Below the pieces are notes generated by a model. The model was not told the origin of the DNA. It saw only the letters and a list, made by a program, of their open reading frames with translations, and did not search any database. A stretch of 64,000 bases of DNA, taken from NCBI GenBank assembly GCA_050084985.1, contig JBITNC010000001.1:129704001-129768000 (forward strand), in the 5' to 3' direction. Shown one piece after another: positions 1 through 10,540 of the stretch. This stretch comes from Nageia nagi (lineage: Eukaryota > Pinophyta). Both the position numbers and the translations under genes were made by a program. Positions within the stretch are counted from its first letter, which is position 1; the number at the start of each line of letters is the position of its first letter.

Positions 1-870
1 CTAGGTTAGGTAAGTATAGATTTCAATAGAATTGATTCTAGTTTTGCTAATGAATACATGCATAAATATCAGTATGATGGAAAATTATTAGGTTAAAATA
101 AGTAGGGAATCATAAAGCCCATTCTAAATGAAGATTAGCATAAGAGAACAACCAATGTTGGGTTTGATGAATCTACACCTAGCTCATCTTCATTAGTTCC
201 AAAGGGTCAACATGTGGACAATAGTGACCAAGGTTGTACTAGATACATATATGATGAGTGGTTACATTATAGAATGATGCAAGATCCTATAGAATAGTTA
301 CAATCTTACTATGCATATCCATTCCTACCTCCTATAGATTTGGTTTGAGTGGACATTTTTAGAAATGATGATGTCATCCTTGAGAATCTAGGGGCATGGA
401 GTGAGCTCCCTAAATTAATGAAAAGAGGATCATAGTATGATACGTGCAATATCAAGCATATTTTAGTGATGAGGTTTACAAGGATGATGTAGGCATTATA
501 GGTTAGAGCCTCATCCTTCCTTTTATTTTCATTTATTCTTACTCATTTTCATTCATTATTTATTTATTTTTTTTCAAGTCATTCCTAGATCTAGGTAATT
601 TTTCTTTTCATTCAGTCTTCTTGTCCCTTAATGGGGAAACAATGTTGGGTTCCTAGCATTGCTAATCCATTATTACCATATCTTATGGCTGATTTTGCAT
701 GCAATAATGGAGGAATTGCCTATGCCTCCCCAACTCAATGATGAAATATCCTATCTTAGTGAAGAAATAATAGAAGTCAATATTGGTACCCAAGAGGATC
801 CACGGTTGATCAAAATAGGATCTTGGTTAACCCTAGAAGAATAAGAAAGGTACCACCTACTATTACAAGA
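1..870 (+). repeat. Protease-RT linker of element A, repeated at 63131-64000
   Basis: These 870 bases align end to end with 63131-64000 with no net length change, and the eye finds long identical runs such as the stretch at 171-215. They are the decayed coding linker between protease and RT: translation is interrupted mainly by TAG codons, and the last part (from about 700) runs into the RT N-terminus. The repeat comes from two copies of one retrotransposon family lying in the same orientation about 63 kb apart, not from a tandem duplication of the locus. Confidence 0.9.
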
Positions 871-1720
871 GTTTTATGATATATTTCTTTGGTCCTATTT
901 TGATATGTCTAGTATTGATCTTGATTTTTTCACTCATAGCCTAGTTTTCAATGAAAATATCAAGCTTGTTCAATAAAAAGCTTAAAAAAATGCACCCTAA
1001 GGTATCCTTTGTTATTAAAAAGGAAATTGAGAAGTACCTTATTGCTAGTTTCATTATTCCCATTGATTATTCTTCATGTATTTCTAACATTATGCCTATA
1101 GCTAATTCTAATGGTAAAATAAAATGTTGTATAGATTTCAGGGATATTAACAAGGCATGTCCCAAAGATACATTTCATTTTCCTAACATTGATATAATTA
1201 TAGACTCAATGATAAACCATGAGATTTTTTCTTTCCTAGATGGATTTTTTGGATACAATCAAATTAGTATCAATAAGGAGGACCATCATAAGATAGCTTT
1301 TTTTATCCCTTTGGGCATATTTTATTTAGTAGTCATGCTTTTGGTCTAAAGAATATAAGTGCAACTTATCAAAGAGCCATGGTGAGTATGTTCTATGATA
1401 TGATTCATGATAGTGTTGATGTATATGTTGATGATATCCTAGCCAAACCTACCACCAAATATAATCACATTTTAGATTTGATAAATATCTTCCAAAGAAC
1501 AAGAGAATATAAGTTGAAATTGAAAGCTCAAAAGTGTGAATTTGCAATCTCATCAAGTAAATTGTTAGAATTCCTTATTTTAAAAATAGGTATAGAGGTG
1601 GATCCCAAGAAAGTTTCAGCCATTATTGATTTGCCTCCTCCTAATAAATTGAAGGAATTAAGAAGTTTTCATAGGAAATTTCAGGCAATCATAAGATTCT
1701 TTGCCCAGTTAATGTTGTAA
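690..1720 (+). pseudogene. Element A reverse transcriptase remnant
   Basis: The translation shows RT landmarks in order: an N-terminal linker with NIGTQEDPR (about 780-805), the first RT block with EIEKYLIASFIIP (about 1024-1062), FRDINKACPKD (about 1138-1170), FLDGFFGYNQI (about 1234-1266), the catalytic YVDD box at 1424-1435 and the post-catalytic block GIEVDPKKV with LKELRSFHRK (about 1590-1680). It is broken by a frameshift near 1349-1379, between the palm block and the catalytic box, and by stops in the linker. Family knowledge: this enzyme copies the element's RNA into DNA. The catalytic pair is intact, but the protein cannot be made whole. Classification as Ty3/gypsy RT is secure; the exact lineage is inferred. 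Confidence 0.9.
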
Positions 1721-2108
1721 TACTCTTGAAAGTGAAAAGGATCAAAATCTTTGGCTATTATCAACTTATTGTGAAGCAAGTGTCAAACATCTACAACTCC
1801 AAAGATACCAAGTTGCAACCATACAAGTAAATAATGGAGAATCTCCTTTTATACTTTAATGAGTATGAAATTGACACATTCCAAAAGATGAAAATAGGTA
1901 TGTTGATGCTATGGCTAGTGCCACTTCCCTTTCTCCTATTTCCATAAAGGATGAAGAGATGATTCTTACAAATAAAAATATTGGCAATCCTTCCCATGAT
2001 TTTGTTGTTGAATATTTCATTGAGGATTATTTTTTTGCTACTACTTGTATCAATGCATATGAATGGTATTAAGATGTTTTCAACTATCTTAAAGATGGTG
2101 TTATCCCT
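1721..2108 (+). pseudogene. Element A RNase H C-terminal remnant and linker to integrase
   Basis: Directly after the RT thumb comes FGYYQLIVKQV (about 1750-1785), which corresponds to the conserved FGDSQLVIKQV of retrotransposon RNase H with the catalytic Asp replaced. Then a frameshifted IDTFQK / RYVDAMASATSL segment follows (about 1870-1930), typical of the RNase H end. The connection domain and the front of RNase H are missing, so a deletion is likely at about 1715-1735. The linker (about 1980-2108, containing VVEYFIEDYFF) is cut at 2108 by the insertion of element B; its continuation is at 16928. Confidence 0.75.
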
Positions 2109-2113
2109 ATTAC

Positions 2114-3964
2114 TATTATTCTTGCAAAATTACACTCTAAAAAAGGTAATATTATTTACATTCATTCATCCCTTTCTTAATAAATTCCATTCTATACTCC
2201 CCATTTCTTGTTTTCCTTTCTTTCATTTGTTAATACATGTACAAAATTAAGTCCTAAGTTTACATTGTATATACTTAGTCTTTTTCTTAAGAGTCTTGTA
2301 TTATATGTGCCCTTTAGTCAAAATGTGGTTTTGTTTAAGTATAAAGTCATTCAAAATCATCATTTTGTTATAAGGTAGGTGCTATTTATGCATAGTTGAA
2401 TGAGTCATGTCTAGGAAATGTGTATAAGTCATAGGCTGAAGAGTCTCCATTTTGTAATATCAATTAAGTAATTTTTTATTTTGTTTGACTCTAATCTAAT
2501 TCTTGTTTCTAGGCATTATTGTATATAGTATATTTGTATGTCTAATTCAATTTTAGGCCCTATCTTGAGTCTTGTTGCTTAGGTTTTAGTCTTGAATAGT
2601 CTAGGGATTATTTTTTAGCATTGTTATACACAATCATTAGTTCTAATTAAGTCATTTAATGGGAATTATCATTAGAGTTAAGTGAAATAGGGCCCATGAA
2701 AATCCAAAGGTGATGTCATACTTTTTAATGAAAATCAATTGGCTTTAGATAACTTAGTCAATGAGTCATCCCAATGGTTCTTCATGATGGGAGTTATTCA
2801 AAATTAGTATTCAATATACCTTACCAATTTTGAATGATGATGTCACACCTTTATGAAGAAATTGGTGGGATATAAACATCTATGGTTTCCATAATACTCA
2901 TTGATGTGTAACAAGATGCACTAGGGAAAAGTGAAGACTGTAATAGGATGTGAACACCCAAATCCACTTAACCAAGAGTGTATGACCCCTAGGACTCTAC
3001 CAACATGTCAATTGTGACTCATTTCCATGTGGTAGCAATATTTCACTCTTAGGTTTGAATGATTATATATTCCTTCACCCTTACAATAGTAAACACCAAA
3101 ACTATAGAAGAAGCATTTAATGATTACATAGGGTTGGTAGGTTATTGATTGATTAGTTGACTTAATTGTACATATAGAGATGGCATATTATACCTCATAA
3201 ATATAGTAATAGTTTAGATGTGCCATAATCAAGATATAAAGCATGATTGATTGCAACTGGATAGGTATATGATTCAAGGTCTATAAATTTCAAGAATCAG
3301 GATTGCATTAGGACCATAATCCATAATTAGTTATAGTTATAGATTTGTTTGTACATATTATAAATATTTATTTTCACTTAGTTCTTAATCAAATAGGTAG
3401 TTGTTATTAATGCTAAGCAACTACCCATTTTGTAAGGAAACATGATAAATAGTAAATTATCAGAGGTATAAAAGGTTAAACATTTTAGAAAAGTTGCCTA
3501 GTGTAAGAAGTGTTTTCATATATGATAATGCAATAATATGGTATTTTTTTCCTTTTAAATTTGTATTTATTATCTTATTTTGTAATCATTATGTATGAAG
3601 CATTATCCTAAATTATGGCTATGTATTATAATTGCAAGACCCCAAGAGTAAGGTAATCATTTTATCCTTAGTATTATCTATGGATTACTTCCTATTCAAT
3701 GATGCCTGGGCTGATTAGTTTTAGTTTACTTTTCGTATTTTAGATTTTAATCTCTTTCCTCCTACTCATGACCTCTTTTATCTCTTTCTAGTTACTTTTG
3801 ACCTCTTTTATATATAAAAATTGGCCAATAACTTGAAGATTGAGTAAAAACCCCTCATGAGTGGACTATTACACCACTTTCTACTTTTTCAAAAACCCTA
3901 CTATTATCAAAAAATAGAGAACTATATGATACCAAACCTTAAGGTTACATTATACTGATCAACA
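2114..3964 (+). repeat. 5' LTR of element B
   Basis: Aligns over its whole length to 14483-16922 except for an extra ~540-bp block in the right copy. The start (TA in place of TG) follows the target duplication ATTAC; the end GATCAACA is shared. The TATA-like site that is TATAAATA in the right LTR reads GATAAATA here (3444-3451), a decayed promoter. The tract AAGACCCCAAGAGTAAGG is shared by both LTRs, at about 3637 here and about 16056 in the right copy. Confidence 0.93.
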
Positions 3965-4348
3965 ATAGACACTTTCATTTTTGGCATACTCGATGGGATG
4001 CAAGCAAAAACCCAAATCATTTGGATGTGAATAGGCCAGATAGCTATTTTTGGTAGGCTATCACCTTTATTATTTAAAGAATATAAAATTTAATAAACCT
4101 TATTGGTGATTCCACTATCATACCAATCAATTTTTCAAACCCCTATACCTCTAGTTCATAGATTTAATAGAAGTAGTGCTAGAAATTCTTCTCAAAAACC
4201 AACATTTCAAGAGCTATTAATTCTTCAAAGGAGGACTAGGAAAAAGATTTTTTGAACTTTATCCCCATAAGTTCTTCTAATATTTGTCCCATTACTACCT
4301 ATATCTAATTTTTTCCTATAAAACCCTTCACCTAATATTGGTCCAAAC
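3965..4348 (+). other. Element B leader with putative primer-binding site
   Basis: Seventeen bases past the 5' LTR, 3982-3999 reads TGGCATACTCGATGGGAT. This resembles the plant gypsy primer-binding site complementary to the 3' end of tRNA-Asp (TGGCGCC core), with several substitutions. The remaining leader to the gag start has no clear coding content. The identity of the tRNA is inference. Confidence 0.5.
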
Positions 4349-5995
4349 ATGGCTCAACCTACCTCAGATAATTTTCTTGCTTGGAATAATAGTCATTCCT
4401 TAGTAGTTCATGCTAGTTACCTAGCTATTCCCTAACCAAATTTCAAATTTTTACCTAAATATGATGAGTTAGAAAAAATATCTTATGAATACTATAAAGA
4501 TGTATCTCTTTTGGCTTCAAGTTTTGATATTATATATGAAATTGTAATGACTAGATTATTGTCACATTCTTTTGAAGGAAAAGTTATTGAATGTTTTATA
4601 ACTCTCACTCCTCAATCTATAAATACATGGGGAGAATTTTGCCAAGATTTAATCAAAATATTTGCTAAATATGATGATGATAGTACCTTTTTTATCCTCA
4701 TAGCATGTATTAAAAGATATCCCCATGAGTTTGTAGATGATTTCAATATAAGATTTGAGAAAACTTAGAAGTTCATTCCAGTTGGATCAGAATAAAAAAT
4801 GCTCAAGCCTTGGTATACTATAGGAAAATATTTCATCTAGATCTAAATATGCTAATTATTATGTTTGAAGATACTTTCCCATATGTTTACTAGATAGCCA
4901 AAATTGTTGAACATACCTTGGTGTCTTCTAGAAAAATGCAACCAAGATCCATTATGCCATTATTACCTAATTTACCTCTAAAATAAGCTCCATTATAGAT
5001 TCCCCATCTTGGAGTGCTATATTTACCTCCTCCTCCTCCTAAAATTATGTCTCAAAACCAAGTACCATCACTTCTAGCTCTTGCATCTACAAGTACAAGT
5101 ACTAGTTCTAACTCATAAGAGGAAGAAGGGATAAGGCAACTGGAGATAACCATTAGTAATATCATAAATAAGTTCACTTTACAAGAGTGGTATAATCAAG
5201 AATACAACTTTAGGAGATATAATAATTAGTATTAGCTAAGATTCTAGCCTAGAAATAATCAATTAGAATAGCCTCCTACCCCAAAAGCTATAGATAGTAT
5301 AGTAATGGCTATTTTTACAAAAAATGATACTATGGGTATTATGGAATGGTATCCTCCTTGTTCTACTCCACATTTTATAAACTCTTATGTAGTGTATCAA
5401 CACCAATATTTGGGCTTACATTCTAACCAAATGATAGAAACCATGTCATACCCTACTATAGATCTTACCATGGTTAATGTTTAGTTTTGGGTTATGCTAG
5501 AGAACAAGCCAACTGTGTTCAAACTAGAGCTTCTACCTTAGTAAACCCACAGCAAGCCCAAGTCACTAAGCAAAATTAATAATCCATTCTAGCTCAACCC
5601 AATCCAAAGAGAGCTATCGATCCTATGTTTCAACCATAGAATCAAGTAAATCAACTTTCAAATAGTTTGATTCAAATTTTTCAAGGCCTAAGTAATGTTA
5701 CTCCTATTGCAAGAAACCTCAATCAAACCAAAAATGATGTCCTAAAAAGAGAAATACCTCCTCCATTAATATATCCCTTCATAACTAAATATCATAATGA
5801 GAAAGCTACTTAGTAATTTAGATCTTATCAACCTACTAAAATAAGTAAGTTAGCCTCTTATGTTCCATACAACATTATGGAAGAATTGAAAAGAACACCT
5901 TCTAAAATGATAATGTTTGATGCATTAAAGATTTTGATTCAAATTAACCTTTTGCAAGAAGCTTTGAATCTTAAGAATAGTAAGAAGTACCAATG
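4349..5995 (+). pseudogene. Element B gag (capsid) remnant
   Basis: Translation from the ATG at 4349 gives a retrotransposon gag-like protein. LPKYDELEKISYEYYKDV (about 4452-4505) leads into MTRLLSHSFEGKVIECF and WGEFCQDLIKIFAKY (about 4546-4675), then FVDDFNIRFEKT (about 4730-4768). This matches the Retrotrans_gag pattern of a helix-rich capsid with W..F...F..KF and a final F..RF. A stop lies at 4432 and several follow 4768. A Pro-rich segment lies at about 5000-5060 and a pre-protease motif with EELKRTPSKMIMFDAL at about 5880-5930, the usual lead-in to Tat-type protease. Role by family: assembles the particle in which reverse transcription occurs. Confidence 0.8.
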
Positions 5996-5999
5996 AGGG

Positions 6000-6480
6000 C
6001 AATGTAATGTTTTCAAATGCTGATAATATCCCTTTAGCTCCTATAGGTATAATAATATCTCCACCTTTTTATCTATCCCTTAAATTATAAGGTTGGATAG
6101 TTAACAATTGTATAATAGATATTGGAGCTACTATTACTATTATTGCCAAAGTTATTGCTAATAAGATGAAATTTTGTATAACTCAATGCATAGATGGAGT
6201 CATAAAATGAGATCCTTCCCTTATAGATTTGATTGGTAGTGTTAAAGGAGTTTCCATAACCCTAAATGCATTCCTTGATATTTTTGTTATTTAGGATATT
6301 ATTGTAGTTGCTCTTCCATCTCTATTTGGGATCTGCTTTTTCAAATATTTCACTGCTAAGTTGGGAAGATATTTAGTTTTAGATTATACACATCTTCTAA
6401 TTCCTTTCCAAAACAAGCATGTCAAGATCCTAAATGAGGTTACCAAGAATGTCCATCTTAAGAATATATCTAAATAAAAT
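6000..6480 (+). pseudogene. Element B aspartic protease remnant
   Basis: The segment contains KLXGWIVNNCIIDIGATITI (about 6083-6140), which corresponds to the plant retrotransposon protease signature with D-T-G-A. Here it reads D-I-G-A, so the catalytic Asp is kept and the Thr is lost. The flap and tail follow (VKGVSITLNAFLDIFVI, then LPSLFGICFFKYFTAKLG, about 6240-6370), and then a TAA at about 6475. By family it cleaves the Gag-Pol polyprotein. Stops at 6090 and elsewhere make it dead. Confidence 0.8.
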
Positions 6481-6639
6481 TACATGAATGACTATGAGAA
6501 AATGGAAACATTTGAAAGGGATCCACTCAAGAAATTACTACTAACCATAAAGATTCTTTCAATAAATAACCTTAGTTATTAGGTCACTAACATTTGCATG
6601 TGTAACTACTACTTACATGAAAATGTGTAGCCAGTCTCA

Positions 6640-7240
6640 GTCTCAACTAAAAAAGAACATGAAATATGGATGATGTTCTTTAATAGGGCTAGATGCATAA
6701 ATGGTTATGGTGCTAGCATTGTTTTTAAATCACCTTAGGGACACATGAGAAGGTTTTTATTCACATTCACATGTATTTGTACCAATAATGTTGTTGAATA
6801 TAAAGCTCTATGTTTAAGGCTATCTAAAGCTATTAGCATGGGCATCAGATGCCTAGTAGTCCATGGTGATTCTAAACTAGTCATAAATCATGTCAAAGAT
6901 AAGATTAGTGCAAGATTTCACTACCTTAAAACTTATAGGAATAGGGTATGGGACCTAATGGAATCATTTTTGGCAATCAATTTTATCTCTATTCCTAAGA
7001 AGTAAAATTAGATTGCTAATGCACTTGCAAGAAAAGGAGCACATTTCAATCCTGATCATCATAAGAGAGGTAGCTATGGATTCAAATTTTTGTATAGGCC
7101 ATCTATCCTTGACACTATAAATTTTTGGCAAGTATTTAGCTCCAATGATCATATCATGAATATTTTGATAGATGAAGCAGTAGCTCATACCTTTGGTGTT
7201 AAAAAACTTCCTAATTATTTTCATGAATTAGATGTTATTC
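6640..7240 (+). pseudogene. Element B additional RNase H-like domain, located upstream of RT
   Basis: The translation shows the archaeal-type RNase H pattern found in Tat elements: MMFFNRARCINGYGASIVF (about 6670-6730), CTNNVVEYKALCLRLSKAI (about 6780-6835), CLVVHGDSKLVINHVKD (about 6850-6900) and NALARKG (about 7018-7038), with a tail including LYRPSILDTINFWQVF. The catalytic positions expected as FFD, EYE and GDS read FFN, EYK and GDS, so two of three acidic residues are lost, both by changes consistent with G-to-A. The domain lies between protease and RT, whereas a separate, conventional RNase H remnant follows the RT at 8300-8830. The function in such elements is thought to be removal of RNA during reverse transcription. 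Confidence 0.8.
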
Positions 7241-7394
7241 AATTATGAACAATGTTATTTCCAAAGGTTTTCTTTCCTTTGAATGGTTGTTTAATTTTGA
7301 AGATGTTCAAAGAGATAAAACATTAGCTATTCAAAAGGAAAGAAATGTTGAGCTATAAATTGAATGAAGAAAATGCATAAAAGTTGGATCAGAG

Positions 7395-8830
7395 TGCACT
7401 ACGGAACAAAAGCATATGCTAGTTCATATTTACCTTGAGTTCACCAAGGTAATTGTGTGGACTTATGATGATTTGAAGACATATGACAAGAATGTGATCC
7501 AACACACCATTGAGTTTGAGCTAGAGGCAAAACCATACAGGCATAAGAAGAGGTCAATAAACCCAATAATAGAAGAAGATATGAAATAGGAATTGCTTAA
7601 ACTCCTAGATGCTAAATTTATTTATCCTATAAAGCATTCTTCTTGGGTAGCAAATTTAGTCCCGTTAAGGATAAATAATAAGAAATATGAACCAAGTGTC
7701 CTTAAAAGACAACTATCCTCTTCCTCTCATGGAACAAATCCTATAAACAATAATCAAATCATGTTTCTTTTCTATGATTGATGGTTTTTTAGGATTCAAC
7801 CAAATCTAGGTAAAAGATAAAAATTAATACAAAACTACATTTAATACCAAGTGGGGAACATTTACATTTCAAACAATGCCTTTTGGTCTATCCAATGTTG
7901 GGTTTAATTTTCAAAGAGCAATGGACCATGCCTTTGGTGAGCTAATAGACAAGATAATCCTTCTCTACTTAGATGACATCACTATATTTTTTAAAAGTAA
8001 AAATGATCACATACATCACCTCAAGCAAGTTTTTGATAAATGCATGCAATTCAAGATTTCTATCAATCCCAAAAAATCTATTTTTATGGTTAACCAAGGA
8101 AAAATGCTTGGCCACATTATTTTATAAGAAGGAATAGCAATTGATCCTAACATATTTAAAGCTATTAAGGCATTACCTTTGCCCTAAATTAAGAAGGCAT
8201 TACAATCCTTCATTGGTAAAATCAATTTTGTTAGAAATTTTATTAGTATTTTTTCTCATATTATTTCTCTAATCATAGTAATGCTAAAGAAGGATGCTAA
8301 ATTCTCTTGGTCAAATGAAGCAAAACAATCTTTTCATGATATCAAAAAAGCTATAATAGAAGCTCCAATTTTGAAAAATCTAGATTTTCAAAAGATTTTA
8401 TTATGTATGCTTATGGAGAAGAGAAAATCATTGTAGACATATTGGCATAGAAGGATGACCAAAAGGAAGAATATCTTATAGCCTTTACTGTTCAAACAAA
8501 AAATAAAAATCAAGTGAAATATTCATTCATTGAAAATCAATTATTCTCTATTATAAGAGGTTTGAAAAAATTCAAGCATTATATGTCTCAAAATAAGATT
8601 CTTGTATATACCATTCATCTTGATGTAAGAAACTATGTTATTCAAAGAGAATTGGGTGAAGGGAAAGCTAGTTCAATAATAAAAATAATGGAGTATGATG
8701 TTCAAATCAAGTCAACCATGCTTATTAGAGAAAGAGCCCTCTATGAGAATATAGCAAAGGTAGCACACATAATTACCTTCATAGAAGATGTAGACCATAT
8801 AAATGAAGAGAGTGATTGGATAAAATAATA
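7395..8830 (+). pseudogene. Element B reverse transcriptase and RNase H remnant
   Basis: RT blocks in order: VIQHTIEFELEAKPYRHKKR (about 7497-7556), LLDAKFIYPIKHSSWVANLV (about 7602-7661), the frameshifted palm block SMIDGFLGFNQI (about 7767-7803), GTFTFQTMPFGLSNVGFNFQ (about 7855-7913), the catalytic YLDD box at 7966-7977, SINPKKS (about 8060-8080), GKMLGHII (about 8098-8122) and LQSFIGKINFVRNFI (about 8200-8243). RNase H follows (SFIENQLFSIIRGLKKFKHY, about 8523-8582, and IMEYDVQIKSTML, about 8685-8723). Stops and frameshifts are scattered through it, for example at 7588 (TAG after EEDMK) and 8128. RT catalytic residues are intact. Confidence 0.88.
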
Positions 8831-8859
8831 TATTATATAGTTTAGAACTATATGCTACC

Positions 8860-10070
8860 TAAATCTTTTGAAATATTTTAGAGAAGAAGATTTAGGATGC
8901 AAGCATTTAAATTCATAATGATTGATGATTGTCTCTATAGAAATAATATTGATCAAACCCTATTGAGATGTGTAACTCATGATGAAGCTAAGATAATTCT
9001 ACATGAATTTCACTATGGATTCTCTAGAAGATACTATATTGGTTCTACTATGGTGGAAAAAATATTATAGGTGTGTTATTATTATCCCATCATGTTCCAA
9101 GATGCCTATAAGATAGCCCAAGAATACGACAAATGCAATAGGTATGTGGGCAAGAGAAGACAAGTTGTTATGCCTCTAAAACTTATGGTTGTTGAAGAAC
9201 CTTTCCAACAATGGGATTTAGACTTCATTAGTGTTATTAACCTAAATTCTTCAATAGGTCAAAATTTTATACTTACTACATCAGACTAATTCATAAGATG
9301 GTTAGAAGTTATGCCATGTAAAAATATAGATCAGGAGGCACTTATAGAGATGATAAAGAGATTGATCACTTGATTTAGTATCCCATAAACTATTGTATTA
9401 GATAATGATTCTACATTCATTAAGGTTAATATACTAGAGTTTATTACTAAGTATATGATCTATTAGCTTTTCTCTTCAAGCTATTACCTATAAGGGAATG
9501 GATTGGCTAAGTCAAAAAAAAAAAAACTTAACCCGCATCATCAAGAGAACTATTAAAGGAAATCCTAGGTAGTGACACACAAAGTTGGAATATGCATTAT
9601 GGGTGTATAGAATTAGTATCAAATTTACAATCAAAACATCACCATATATATTATTTTATGGTAAGATACCTATGCTACCTTTTCATCTTGAGTTGCCTTC
9701 ATTAAAAATCCTATAGGAGTTGGATGAATATGAATTCAAGCCATTACAAGTCAGATTCAATCAATTGATTAAGCTAGAAGAGGATATAAAAAAAGCATAT
9801 CAATCCTTCTAATAGAGAAAAATGATTTTCAAAAAATGTTTTAACAAAAATAAGTCTTCTCAGATGAATTTTAAAGTTGGGGATATAGTCCTCAAATGGG
9901 AAAAGGAAAGAGCAAAGCTAGAGAAATATCAAAAATTTGATTCCTTGTGTAGTAGGCCTTATATTATTATTGAATCCCTATAGAATAATGCATTTATATT
10001 AGAAGATATTTCTAGATTTGAAGAGCTAATGATACCAATGAATGGGATCCATATAAAATATTATTGGGTG
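8860..10070 (+). pseudogene. Element B integrase remnant
   Basis: The N-terminal zinc-binding region has LLRCVTHDEAKIILHEFHYG (about 8960-9020) and YDKCNRYVGKRRQ (about 9127-9165), where the first Cys of the C-x2-C pair is Tyr. The catalytic core follows: WDLDFISV (about 9215), LDNDSTF (about 9397-9420) and NGLAKS (about 9497-9515), where the third catalytic acid of the usual AES reads AKS. The C-terminal tail FKVGDIVLKWEKERAKLEKY (about 9870-9930) and PMNGIHIKYY (about 10035-10065) is typical of this group. Two of three core acids remain. It inserted the element's DNA when active. Nothing coding was seen in 10071-10540 on the + strand. Confidence 0.85.
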
Positions 10071-10540
10071 ATTGGGTGATTTCATAACACTCGCTAAGCT
10101 TGTACTATGTAAATAGTCATGTTTATTTAAGTATCTTTCTTTTAAAAATATATATATATTGTATTTACCATAGGGGTAGTTCCCAAGGAGGTAGATAATC
10201 ATTAAAGGTTGCATTTACTAAGCATGGTGGTGATTTAGTCTAATGGCCATAAAACATCTTATCAAAAGATTGGCATTCAAAGCAAGATTTTCTCGAGAAA
10301 ATCTTCTAGCTTGTACCTTACCATTAAGCTTAATGCCATACCACCTATTGTATCTAACATAATAATCTACAAAAGCTAACATTTCTAATGCATTAATGAT
10401 CATTAATAGGAAAAATTTAGAAATCCCAAATAAATAAAATACATTCCTAACTCCATCATTCCTCACATAGCAAATTTCAAAGCCTAAGCCTTCAAGCATT
10501 TGTAGAGCATTATACTATTTCCAATAGCTTTTAGTTCCAA

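Noticed and set aside
690-1720. Endogenous pararetrovirus as source of the RT remnants
   Set aside because: Each RT tract is linked to an integrase and LTRs in Ty3/gypsy order, which pararetroviruses lack.
1791-1997. - strand open frame of 68 codons
   Set aside because: It is antisense to the RNase H remnant of element A.
10026-10499. Two - strand open frames of 62 and 93 codons
   Set aside because: They overlap the integrase tail and the spacer before the extra ORF of element B on the opposite strand and show no protein motif; taken as chance frames in AT-rich DNA.
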